Origin: an uncultured Eubacteriales bacterium
GTDB lineage: Bacteria > Bacillota > Clostridia > Christensenellales > Borkfalkiaceae
Length of the DNA: 64,000 nt
Assembly: GCA_905207235.1 (NCBI GenBank)
Contig: CAJLKN010000006.1
Location: forward strand, 1 to 64,000
Direction: 5' to 3'
In this document: positions 57,172 through 64,000 of the stretch, in pieces
How the letters are laid out: every line of letters starts with the position of its first letter
How positions within the stretch are numbered: the first letter of the stretch is position 1
Made by a program: the position numbers and the translations under genes
The notes under the pieces: generated by a model
The model's database searches: none
What the model was told of the DNA's origin: nothing
The model's input: only the letters and a program-made list of their open reading frames with translations

Positions 57172-58443
57172 TCAGATTTTATCGAGTGCGTTGGAAAGGT
57201 CGGCAATAATGTCTTCGGGGGTTTCAATGCCGACTGAAAGTCTTACCATGTTCGCGGGCACGCCTGCCTTTACAAGGTCCTCTTCCGAAAGCTGCCTGTG
57301 AGTGGTGGAGGCGGGGTGCAGAACGCAGCTTCTGACGTCTGCGACGTGCGTTTCCTGCGTGATGAGCTCAAGGCTCTCCATAAATTTGCGGCACTGTTCG
57401 ATATTTCCCTTAATGCCGAAGCTGAGCATGCCGCCCTGACCGTTGGGAAGATATTTCTTGGCGAGGTCGTGATATTTGTTGTCTTTGAGCGAAGGGTGCT
57501 TTACCCATTCTATCTTGGGGTGGGAGGCGAGGAATGCCGCAACCTTATTGGCATTGTCGCTGTGCTTTGCCATTCTGAGCGCGAGCGTGTCGCAGCCTAT
57601 GAACGAGATATAAGCGTTCATGGGCGCCATAATAGCGCCTACATCGCGTATGAGCTGCGCGCGGCACTTTGTGCCGAATGCCACGGGCAGGTCGGCATAT
57701 ACCAGACCGTGATAGCTTTCGTCGGGAACGTTGAATGCGGGGTAGCGCTTGTTGCCCTTGAATTCAAAGTTTCCGCAGTCCACTATAACGCCGCCCAGAG
57801 CCGCAGCGTGTCCTTCCATGTACTTGGATGTAGAATATATTACGGCGTTCGCGCCGAAGTCCTTGGGTTTGCAGAGGGCGGGGGTGGCGAGGGTGTTGTC
57901 CACCATGAACATTACGCCGTGCTTTTTGGCTATGGAAGAAAGTTTGTCAAAGTCGAGAACGACCATAGCAGGGTTAGCAATCGTTTCGGCGATTATGAAC
58001 TTTGTCTTGTCGTCGATGAGCTTTTCAATATCCTCCGCGCTGTCGTCCGCGCTGAAAAACCTGCCTTCTATGCCCAGTTTGGGAAGAGTAGTGCCGAAGA
58101 GGTTGAAAGTGCCTCCGTAAACCGACTGGCAGCACAAAACATTGTCGCCGTTGCCTGCAAGGGTGAGGGCGGCAAGGGTAAGGGCGGACATGCCCGAAGC
58201 GCAGCCGATAGCGGCAACGCCCCCGTCGAGGGCGGCAACCTTGTTTTCAAAGGCGGTTACCGTAGGGTTTGCAAGTCTCGTGTAAAAATAGCCGTCGCTT
58301 TTAAGATCGAAGCAATCGGCCATAGCCTGGCTGTCGCCGTAAAAAAATGTTGTGCTCTGGCAGATAGAAGGTATCCTGCTTTCGCCCGTCTTGGGCTTCC
58401 AGCCCGCCTGAACGCAGAGAGTGTCAAGTTTATATTCTTTCAT
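57172..58443 (-). CDS. metY: O-acetylhomoserine sulfhydrylase
   Basis: It combines O-acetylhomoserine with sulfide to give homocysteine. The 423-residue PLP enzyme of the Cys/Met-metabolism family has the substrate-phosphate loop with TRLANPTVTAFE, SGMSAL, the internal DNTLATP and the PLP lysine in YSTSKYMEGH. I start at the ATG at 58443 with GAGG upstream, 8 bases after the smpB stop. Together with metA it forms a direct-sulfhydrylation pathway. No SAM riboswitch or leader is visible, since the genes sit inside a longer operon. Confidence 0.96.
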   Translation of the reverse strand: MKEYKLDTLCVQAGWKPKTGESRIPSICQSTTFFYGDSQAMADCFDLKSDGYFYTRLANPTVTAFENKVAALDGGVAAIGCASGMSALTLAALTLAGNGDNVLCCQSVYGGTFNLFGTTLPKLGIEGRFFSADDSAEDIEKLIDDKTKFIIAETIANPAMVVLDFDKLSSIAKKHGVMFMVDNTLATPALCKPKDFGANAVIYSTSKYMEGHAAALGGVIVDCGNFEFKGNKRYPAFNVPDESYHGLVYADLPVAFGTKCRAQLIRDVGAIMAPMNAYISFIGCDTLALRMAKHSDNANKVAAFLASHPKIEWVKHPSLKDNKYHDLAKKYLPNGQGGMLSFGIKGNIEQCRKFMESLELITQETHVADVRSCVLHPASTTHRQLSEEDLVKAGVPANMVRLSVGIETPEDIIADLSNALDKI

Positions 58444-58451
58444 TTCAAACC

Positions 58452-58898
58452 TCAATAATTTTTAATCTGTCTTTCGACGTCGCGCTTCAAGTCGCGCTCC
58501 TTTATGGTGCGTTTTTTGTCAAAGTTCTGCTTGCCGCGGCAAAGAGCAACTTCGGCTTTAATAAGATTATCCTTAAAATAAAGCGAAAGAGGCACGAGCG
58601 TCATGCCTTTTGCGTTAATTTTGCCCGCGATGCGCGCAATTTCGCGCTTGTGCATGAGCAGCTTTCTGTCGCGCTTGCTGTCGCGCGAATTGAATGCGCC
58701 CGACTTGTCATAGACAGGTATGTGCATATTTTTAATATAAATTTCTCCGCCGGAGATTAAGCAGAATGAGTCTTTTAAGTTGCAGTTGCCGCGCCTTAAC
58801 GACTTGACTTCCGCACCCTCCAACACAATTCCCGCTTCAAACTTTTCTTCAATAAAATATTCGAACGAAGCGGAGCGGTTATAAGCAATTTGCTTCAT
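58452..58898 (-). CDS. smpB: SsrA-binding protein
   Basis: The partner of tmRNA in ribosome rescue. The 148-residue protein starts MKQIAYNRSASFEYFIEEKF and has AGIVLEGAEVKSLRRGN and the basic tail ending KRDVERQIKNY. No Shine-Dalgarno sequence is clear. A promoter-like TATAAT ends 9 bases upstream, but the gene probably also reads through from rnr. No ssrA gene is in this window. Confidence 0.95.
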   Translation of the reverse strand: MKQIAYNRSASFEYFIEEKFEAGIVLEGAEVKSLRRGNCNLKDSFCLISGGEIYIKNMHIPVYDKSGAFNSRDSKRDRKLLMHKREIARIAGKINAKGMTLVPLSLYFKDNLIKAEVALCRGKQNFDKKRTIKERDLKRDVERQIKNY

Positions 58899-58907
58899 AT
58901 ACTTACC

Positions 58908-58935
58908 ATTATACCATATCGCGCGTCAAAGTAAA
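58908..58935 (-). promoter_or_regulatory. Possible smpB promoter
   Basis: TTTACT (58930-58935), 16 bases, TATAAT (58908-58913), with a leader of only 2-3 bases. Confidence 0.4.
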
Positions 58936-58953
58936 GCAAACGCGCGCCTTTGC

Positions 58954-61041
58954 TCACAGTACGGGCGCAAATTCCACCCGCATATTGCCGTAATCGCACC
59001 CGACTACTTTTATTCTTATGGGGTCGCCTATCTTGAACGAGTGCCTTATGCCCTTTAACAGGAATTTTTCCTCTATATAGGCGTAGTTGTCCTTAGGCAG
59101 AACTTCTATGCGCATAATGCCCTCTATCGTGTTGGGCAGCTCGGCAAAGACGGCAAAGTTGGTTACGCCCGAAATGACGGCGTCGAACTCTTCGCCTATT
59201 TTATCCTGCATGTAAACTACTTTATATAAATCGTCAACGTCGCGCTCGGCGGCGTCAGCGAGCCTTTCACATTCGCTCGTGTGAATGCCCGCCTCGCGCG
59301 CAATGGGACCGTATGCCTTTTTCGCACCCTCGATGTCGCCCGCTAGCAGCTTTTTGAGCGTGCGGTGAACAAACAGATCGGGATATCGCCTTATTGGCGA
59401 TGTGAAGTGGCAGTAACACTCCGAAGCCAGACCGAAGTGCCCTAAGTTATCCTCGCAGTATCTCGCTTTCTGCATGGAGCGCAGCATCACGCGGTTGACT
59501 ACGGGGTAGAAGGGTTTATCTTCCGTCTCCTTTAAAATTTTCTGAAAATCTGCGGGCGACAAATCGTTTATGTCGCCGACGGGACTTATGCCGAGGTCGC
59601 GCAGAAATGAGAAGAAGGATGACGCTTTTTCGGGCGAAGGCTGCTCGTGAACGCGGTATAAAAAGGGCGCTTTCTGTCTGAATGCGTAGTCCGCTACGCT
59701 CTCGTTCGCAGATACCATAAACTGCTCTATAATCCTGTGCGAAACGCTGCGGATATAATCGGGAATGACAATTTCACCCTGTTCGTTGACGTATATGTGT
59801 GCCTCTTTGACATCTAGGTTGACGGAGCCCGCCGACTTGCGCCTGCCCTCCAGCTTGAGGCACAGCCTCTCCATATCTTTGAGCATGGGCGCGACGTCGG
59901 CGTATTGCTTATTCGCCTGTTCGTCGCCGTCCAAAATTGCGGTAACGGCGGTGTAGGTCATTCTGTGGTCGCTTCTTATAATGCTCTGATACAGTTCGTA
60001 GCCTAATTTTTTGCCCGTTTTGTCAAAGGTCATTATGCAGCTCATCGCGTAGCGGTCTTCGCCCTCGTTCAGAGAGCACGCCCCGTTTGAAAGAGCCCTA
60101 GGCAGCATGGGCAGAACCATGTCGGGGAAGTAAACGCTCGTGCCGCGCTCATATGCTTCCCTGTCGAGTTTGGTGTTTAGCTTGACATAATGGCTGACGT
60201 CGGCTATATGCACGCCGAGCACGTAATTTTCGCCGTCGCGCGTAAGCGACACGGCGTCGTCGATGTCCCTTGTGTCCTCGCCGTCTATGGTAACGGTAAG
60301 AAGATTGCGGAAATCTTTTCTGCCGTCGGGCAGAATGGGCTGTAAAGATACCTTTTCGGCCTGATTTTCGGCTTCCTTAGAAAATTCTTCCGTAAGACCG
60401 TAGCTGCGTATGATAGAAAGCTCTTCGGTGTAAAAATCTCCGCTCTCGCCCAGCACTTCTACAATCTTGCCGCCAACCATCTTGTCGCGGGGGTAGGAGG
60501 TGATTTCGGCTACGACCTTGTCGCCCGGTTTGGCGTTCATGCACAGGTTGAGGGGAACGTAAACGTCGCTGTCGAAGCGTTTATCGTCGGGTATGACGTA
60601 GCCCGCGCGCTTGTCTTTTTCAAACGTGCCGACAATTCTCTTCTGACCGCGCTCTATAATGCGCACGATATATGCCTCGTCCTCGGTGCCCTTTTTGTGC
60701 ACCGCCAGAACGAGGTCCTTGTTCATCGCGCCCATCAGCGAGCGGCGGGGGACGAAGTAATCTTTCTGCGTTTTATCGTTCTTGTCTTCGGGCACGATAA
60801 AGGCAAAGCCGCGCTCGTTGCCCTGAACTATGCCTCGGAAAGCTCCGAGCTGTTCGGGAGTGGCGTAGCCGCCCTTTTCGTCGCGCAGCAAAAGTCCCTC
60901 GTCTTCTAGCTCGTCGAGCGCATTTTTTACCTTTTTGCGCTCCGAATGACTGACGCCGAGCGCGCCGCAAATGCTCTTTATGTCCTTGAATGCGAGAAAG
61001 CCGCTCTCAATTTTTTCTAAAATTTTCTGTTTGATTTTCAT
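58954..61041 (-). CDS. rnr: Ribonuclease R
   Basis: A 3'-5' exoribonuclease for structured RNA, acting with SmpB and tmRNA in trans-translation. The 695-residue protein has an N-terminal winged-helix region, cold-shock domains (FRGIVQGNERGFAFIVPE), the RNB catalytic domain with DGEDTRDIDDAVSL and a C-terminal S1 domain (EFDAVISGVTNFAVF). No ribosome-binding site precedes the ATG, which lies just after the secG terminator; secG-rnr-smpB is a conserved order. Confidence 0.95.
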   Translation of the reverse strand: MKIKQKILEKIESGFLAFKDIKSICGALGVSHSERKKVKNALDELEDEGLLLRDEKGGYATPEQLGAFRGIVQGNERGFAFIVPEDKNDKTQKDYFVPRRSLMGAMNKDLVLAVHKKGTEDEAYIVRIIERGQKRIVGTFEKDKRAGYVIPDDKRFDSDVYVPLNLCMNAKPGDKVVAEITSYPRDKMVGGKIVEVLGESGDFYTEELSIIRSYGLTEEFSKEAENQAEKVSLQPILPDGRKDFRNLLTVTIDGEDTRDIDDAVSLTRDGENYVLGVHIADVSHYVKLNTKLDREAYERGTSVYFPDMVLPMLPRALSNGACSLNEGEDRYAMSCIMTFDKTGKKLGYELYQSIIRSDHRMTYTAVTAILDGDEQANKQYADVAPMLKDMERLCLKLEGRRKSAGSVNLDVKEAHIYVNEQGEIVIPDYIRSVSHRIIEQFMVSANESVADYAFRQKAPFLYRVHEQPSPEKASSFFSFLRDLGISPVGDINDLSPADFQKILKETEDKPFYPVVNRVMLRSMQKARYCEDNLGHFGLASECYCHFTSPIRRYPDLFVHRTLKKLLAGDIEGAKKAYGPIAREAGIHTSECERLADAAERDVDDLYKVVYMQDKIGEEFDAVISGVTNFAVFAELPNTIEGIMRIEVLPKDNYAYIEEKFLLKGIRHSFKIGDPIRIKVVGCDYGNMRVEFAPVL

Positions 61042-61052
61042 AATGATTATAT

Positions 61053-61080
61053 AAAAAACGGCGGCTGAAAATCAGCCGCC
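61053..61080 (-). terminator. secG terminator immediately before rnr
   Basis: GGCGGCTG / CAGCCGCC is followed by six T's on the minus strand. It ends 11 bases before the rnr ATG, so part of the rnr supply may depend on read-through. Confidence 0.85.
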
Positions 61081-61086
61081 TGGATT

Positions 61087-61359
61087 TTAACCGAGTAAAC
61101 TTGTTGCGACGAGCGCGATTGCGTAAGCAACTATTGCCAGAACGGCAATGATTACAAGACAAATCCACGTCCATTTTTTCATTCTGCTTTCGAGCGAACG
61201 ACCTTTGTTCTTGCCGAAGAATGTTTCGCTTGAACCGGTTATTCCCTGAATGCCGTCCGAATTACTCTGCTGGAAGAGTACAAGCCCTATGGCTAAACAC
61301 GAGGCGACGAACAAACAAACGTATAATACGACCGAACTGATTAAATAAGCTTCGTACAT
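61087..61359 (-). CDS. secG: Preprotein translocase subunit SecG
   Basis: A small translocon subunit of 90 residues with two membrane segments (about 8-28 and 66-88) and the linking LVLFQQSNSDGIQGITGSSE typical of SecG. I start at the ATG at 61359, with AAGGG about 10 bases upstream; a TTG three codons earlier is possible. Confidence 0.93.
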   Translation of the reverse strand: MYEAYLISSVVLYVCLFVASCLAIGLVLFQQSNSDGIQGITGSSETFFGKNKGRSLESRMKKWTWICLVIIAVLAIVAYAIALVATSLLG

Positions 61360-61391
61360 ATAAATCAACCCTTTTAATTTACTACTGCAAA

Positions 61392-61420
61392 ATTATAACA
61401 CAGCTTAAAATTTTTTACAA
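61392..61420 (-). promoter_or_regulatory. secG promoter
   Basis: TTGTAA (61415-61420), 17 bases, TATAAT (61392-61397) with upstream TGTGT. Confidence 0.72.
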
Positions 61421-61438
61421 TTAAAAATCGGTCAAAAT

Positions 61439-62581
61439 TTATATTTTTTTGCGCCGTTCGCCGTATTTGTTTATTATAAATATGCCCAAACATACCAAAA
61501 TTATCGCAATGAGCGTGTAATAACTCAAAAGCTGTTCGCTCTCGCCGAGGATAATTGCGGAAAATACCGCGCCGAAGAGGGGGTTGGTGCTCTTGAATAC
61601 GGCAACCTTTGAGATGGGGTTGTATTTTACGAGGTAGCCTTGCAGGGTGAACGCAACCGAAGAAATGAGCGCGAGGTATAAGAGCATAAAGTAAGAGCCT
61701 GCGCCCGTGGGCGAAACGTGTCCGCCGCAGCCCGCGCCCACAGCTATGAGTATAAGTCCGCCAATAAAAAACTGCCAGCCGCACAGCGCGGTCGTGTCCT
61801 CGCGGCGCGAAAAAATTTTAACCAGCCCCGCGGCAAATGCGGCGGAAAGACCCGAAAGTATTACAAACCCCTCGCCGAGCATGGTAAATGTAAAGGAAAA
61901 ATCTCCGCCGAGGTTGACTAAAATAACACCGCCGAAGCCTAAAACGCAACCGGCAAATTTGATGAGGTTAAATCTCTCGGTGCGGAAGACAAAGCAAGCG
62001 AAGAGGATGGTAAAGAATACCCCCAGCCCGTTCAGAACCGAGCCTTTCACGCCGGAAACGTTGGCTAAGCCTATATAGAAAAAGATGTACTGCGCCACCG
62101 CCTGAAACATGCATACCAAAAGTACGCACCACCAGTTTTTTGCCTTGGGCAGAAGAAATTTCTTTTTCTGGATACAGCCGAAAACTATAACCAGAACGCC
62201 CGCAAGCGTAAAGCGCAGCCCCGCAAAAAGTATTATCGAGGGCACGTGCGTCGTATCAACAGAAAAGAGGGTGTAGCCTATCTTTACGCAGGGAAATGCG
62301 CTGCCCCACAGAATACAGCATATAATCGCGCCTATGCATACGACTATCGGCTTTGTGAAAAACGCCGCCGCGCGGTCGTTGCTTTTGCCGCTTTGCTCTG
62401 TCTGTGCTTCGCTCGCTGACTTTTCGCCTGTGTCTTCGCCATTAAGGACGGACACATTATTTTTTTCGCTTCTAGCCTCGGGCGCGCTTTCGCTCATTTT
62501 TTCGCAATTTTGCGCGCTGTCATCGCGCTCCGTATTGCCCGAAATTACATTGTTTTTGCTTTCAATTTCGTTGTCTGCCAA
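61439..62581 (-). CDS. EamA-family (drug/metabolite) transporter
   Basis: A probable metabolite exporter. The 380-residue protein has ten membrane segments in two EamA repeats (FAGLRFTLAGVLV and the later NPLFGAVFSAIILGE). An unusual 75-residue hydrophilic, acidic extension precedes the first segment. It starts with TTG, with AAGG 8 bases upstream. It is monocistronic, with its own promoter. Confidence 0.87.
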   Translation of the reverse strand: MADNEIESKNNVISGNTERDDSAQNCEKMSESAPEARSEKNNVSVLNGEDTGEKSASEAQTEQSGKSNDRAAAFFTKPIVVCIGAIICCILWGSAFPCVKIGYTLFSVDTTHVPSIILFAGLRFTLAGVLVIVFGCIQKKKFLLPKAKNWWCVLLVCMFQAVAQYIFFYIGLANVSGVKGSVLNGLGVFFTILFACFVFRTERFNLIKFAGCVLGFGGVILVNLGGDFSFTFTMLGEGFVILSGLSAAFAAGLVKIFSRREDTTALCGWQFFIGGLILIAVGAGCGGHVSPTGAGSYFMLLYLALISSVAFTLQGYLVKYNPISKVAVFKSTNPLFGAVFSAIILGESEQLLSYYTLIAIILVCLGIFIINKYGERRKKI

Positions 62582-62612
62582 AATAAAACCTTCAAATTTT
62601 TATTACTGTATT

Positions 62613-62641
62613 ATTATAATCAGTTAAAAATTATTTTGCAA
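62613..62641 (-). promoter_or_regulatory. Promoter of the EamA transporter gene
   Basis: TTGCAA (62636-62641), 17 bases, TATAAT (62613-62618) on the minus strand. Confidence 0.7.
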
Positions 62642-62731
62642 GCGTCCGCGCCCCCTGCGGGCGGGGGATTAAATCAAATTTAATTAAGAGATAGTTTTGC
62701 GCCCTTTCTTGCGGCTGACAATTAACGGCAT

Positions 62732-62771
62732 CAAAAAAAGAGCGCCGCGACGGAAAAATTTCCGCCGCGGC
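62732..62771 (-). terminator. gpmI terminator
   Basis: GCCGCG.CGGAAA and TTTCCG.CGCGGC (one mismatch) are followed by seven T's on the minus strand. Confidence 0.82.
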
Positions 62772-62803
62772 AATTTAAATTATTTTATAAAATTTTTAAC
62801 TTC

Positions 62804-64000
62804 TTATTTTTCAATAAGGCTCTTGCCCGTCATCTCTGCGGGAACGTCAAGTCCCATCATAGTCAGAAGCGTGGGGGCGAGGTCGGCGAGAATGCCGTCT
62901 TTGCGAAGTTTTGCGTTCCTGTATTTTTCGGAAACGAGAATTACGGGAACGGGGTTGGTCGTATGCGCGGTGAAGGGGGAGCCGTCGGCAGAGAGCAGTT
63001 TATCCGCGTTGCCGTGGTCGGCGGTAACTATTGCCGAGCCGCCCATCGAAAGAATTTTGTCGCAAACTTTCTTTACACATTCGTCAACTGTATCTACGGC
63101 TTTTACCGCTGCGGGAATGACGCCCGTATGTCCTACCATATCGCAGTTTGCATAGTTTAAAATTATAACGTCGAACGTGCCGCCGTCCAGCTCTTCCAAA
63201 ACCTTATCGGTAACTTCGTAAGCGCTCATTTCGGGCTTGAGGTCGTATGTTGCAACCTTGGGCGAAGGTATGAGGTCGCGCACTTCGTTCTCGTTTGGCG
63301 TCTCGACGCCGCCGTTGAAGAAGAATGTTACGTGCGCATACTTTTCGGTTTCGGCAATTCTGAGTTGCTTCTTGCCGCACTTTGCAAGGTACTCGCCCAA
63401 AGTGTTGTCAAGGCTGGTCTTGGGGAAGGCAATCTCCACGCCCTCAAATTCTGCGTCATATACGGTGAAGCAGATATATACGGGTGCGAGGAAGCCCGTC
63501 TTTCTCTCGAAAGCCGTTCCCTTGGGTACGACAAAGTTCTCCTGCGAGAGCGCGCGCGTAATTTCCCTTGCGCGGTCGGGGCGGAAGTTGAAGCAGATTA
63601 TGCTGTCGCCCTTTTGTATAATGCCTACGGGCTTGCCGTCTTTATAGACTTTCGTAGGCAGAATGAATTCGTCGGTAACGCCGCTTTCATAGCTCTTTTT
63701 AACAGCTTCTACGGGGTCTTCGCACTGTATGCCGCTGCCGAGAGTGAGCATATCGTAAGCCTTTTCAACGCGGTCCCAGTTGTTGTCGCGGTCCATGGCA
63801 TAGTATCTGCCTACGACGGAGGCGACTTTGCCGCAGCCTATTTTTTTCATGTGTTCTTCGAGTTCGGCTATGAACTCCGCGCCCGACGTGGGCGAAACGT
63901 CCCTGCCGTCCATAAAGCAATGAACAAACACGTTTTCGACGCCGTTGCGCTTTGCCATTTCAAGCAAAGCGTAAAGGTGGGTGATGTGGCTGTGAACGCC
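62804..64000 (-). CDS. gpmI: 2,3-bisphosphoglycerate-independent phosphoglycerate mutase, bacterial GpmI type (partial)
   Basis: It interconverts 3- and 2-phosphoglycerate with two Mn ions. About 398 residues of the C-terminal part are present; the start lies beyond the window. Codons up to the edge read GVHSHITHLYALLEMAK, a GpmI hallmark. Further motifs are MDGRDVSPTSG, SVVGRYYAMDRDNNWDR, FNFRPDRAREIT, YANCDMVGHTG and VTADHGNADKL (metal ligands). A second mutase of the ApgM type is encoded at 129-1343. Confidence 0.96.
   Translation of the reverse strand, partial: GVHSHITHLYALLEMAKRNGVENVFVHCFMDGRDVSPTSGAEFIAELEEHMKKIGCGKVASVVGRYYAMDRDNNWDRVEKAYDMLTLGSGIQCEDPVEAVKKSYESGVTDEFILPTKVYKDGKPVGIIQKGDSIICFNFRPDRAREITRALSQENFVVPKGTAFERKTGFLAPVYICFTVYDAEFEGVEIAFPKTSLDNTLGEYLAKCGKKQLRIAETEKYAHVTFFFNGGVETPNENEVRDLIPSPKVATYDLKPEMSAYEVTDKVLEELDGGTFDVIILNYANCDMVGHTGVIPAAVKAVDTVDECVKKVCDKILSMGGSAIVTADHGNADKLLSADGSPFTAHTTNPVPVILVSEKYRNAKLRKDGILADLAPTLLTMMGLDVPAEMTGKSLIEK

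Noticed and set aside
58444..58451. SAM riboswitch before metY
   Set aside because: Only 8 bases separate smpB and metY; there is no room.
57298..58458. 386-codon open frame opposite metY
   Set aside because: Antisense shadow of metY caused by its codon bias; no family motifs.
1..64000. CRISPR arrays, insertion sequences, prophage genes
   Set aside because: No regularly spaced repeats, transposase, integrase, Cas or phage structural proteins were found on either strand.

Overview
The window looks like chromosomal DNA of an endospore-forming, anaerobic Clostridia-class Firmicute, probably an uncultured gut lineage. That placement is inferred from gene content and synteny. The evidence is spoIIGA-sigE-sigG, an uninterrupted sigK and spoVT-yabM-mazG in Bacillus/Clostridium order, together with Pta-AckA, formate-tetrahydrofolate ligase, a glutaminyl-tRNA synthetase and MetA/MetY. 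I see no prophage, insertion sequence, CRISPR array or rRNA. Most of the window is core genome, with a few accessory patches.

Layout. 0.1-4.7 kb (minus): an archaeal-type phosphoglycerate mutase; mtnN-luxS-ung, the activated methyl cycle; a phosphopantetheinyl transferase with a PfkB sugar-phosphate kinase. 4.9-5.5 kb: five tRNA genes. 5.6-24.4 kb, accessory-rich: two small membrane proteins, a TetR regulator, a DUF4062 (TIR-like) protein in an operon with an inositol-monophosphatase-family enzyme, secreted lipoproteins including a CE12-like esterase with a duplicated module, a Fur-family regulator, cardiolipin synthase, a DUF368 (PopT-type) translocase, tRNA-Ser followed by a possible structured RNA, a transglutaminase-like protein, a DUF3737 beta-helix protein and a MATE exporter. 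24.5-31.3 kb: sporulation block. 31.4-35.6 kb: tmcAL diverging from pta-ackA, then DUF177-rpmF. 35.8-38.8 kb: copper ATPase and ArsR repressor. 38.9-41.7 kb: sigK, tyrS and a YigZ-family gene. 41.9-49.7 kb: AT-rich lipoprotein, glyS, fhs-glnS-CvpA-like, DUF1540 and rplI. 50.1-56 kb: DUF2207/LemA/Nudix, a UDP-sugar pyrophosphorylase and an HtrA-like lipoprotein. 56.2-64 kb (minus): metA, metY, smpB, rnr, secG, a drug/metabolite transporter and gpmI, which runs off the window end.

Regulation is unusually legible because many genes carry near-consensus housekeeping promoters (TTGACA, 17 bp, TATAAT). The strongest observation lies upstream of tyrS. A consensus promoter places the transcription start on the ATG of a 20-codon ORF holding four Tyr codons near its end. 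An intrinsic terminator follows, with a competing upstream pairing. This reads as a ribosome-mediated Tyr attenuator whose leader peptide is translated from a leaderless transcript, and no T-box is visible. The -10 boxes of mtnN, the Fur-family gene and a polytopic membrane protein also sit 6-7 nt from their start codons without Shine-Dalgarno sequences, so leaderless expression may be recurrent in this genome.

Other notable items are a CopA whose phosphorylation motif reads DKTATLT, with a C-terminal CopZ-like domain that has its own internal ribosome-binding site; a perfect 19-7-19 inverted repeat over the copA promoter; a spoIIG-like promoter with 22-bp spacing; a 21-bp-spaced direct repeat before sigG; and a pseudoknot-capable RNA after tRNA-Ser.
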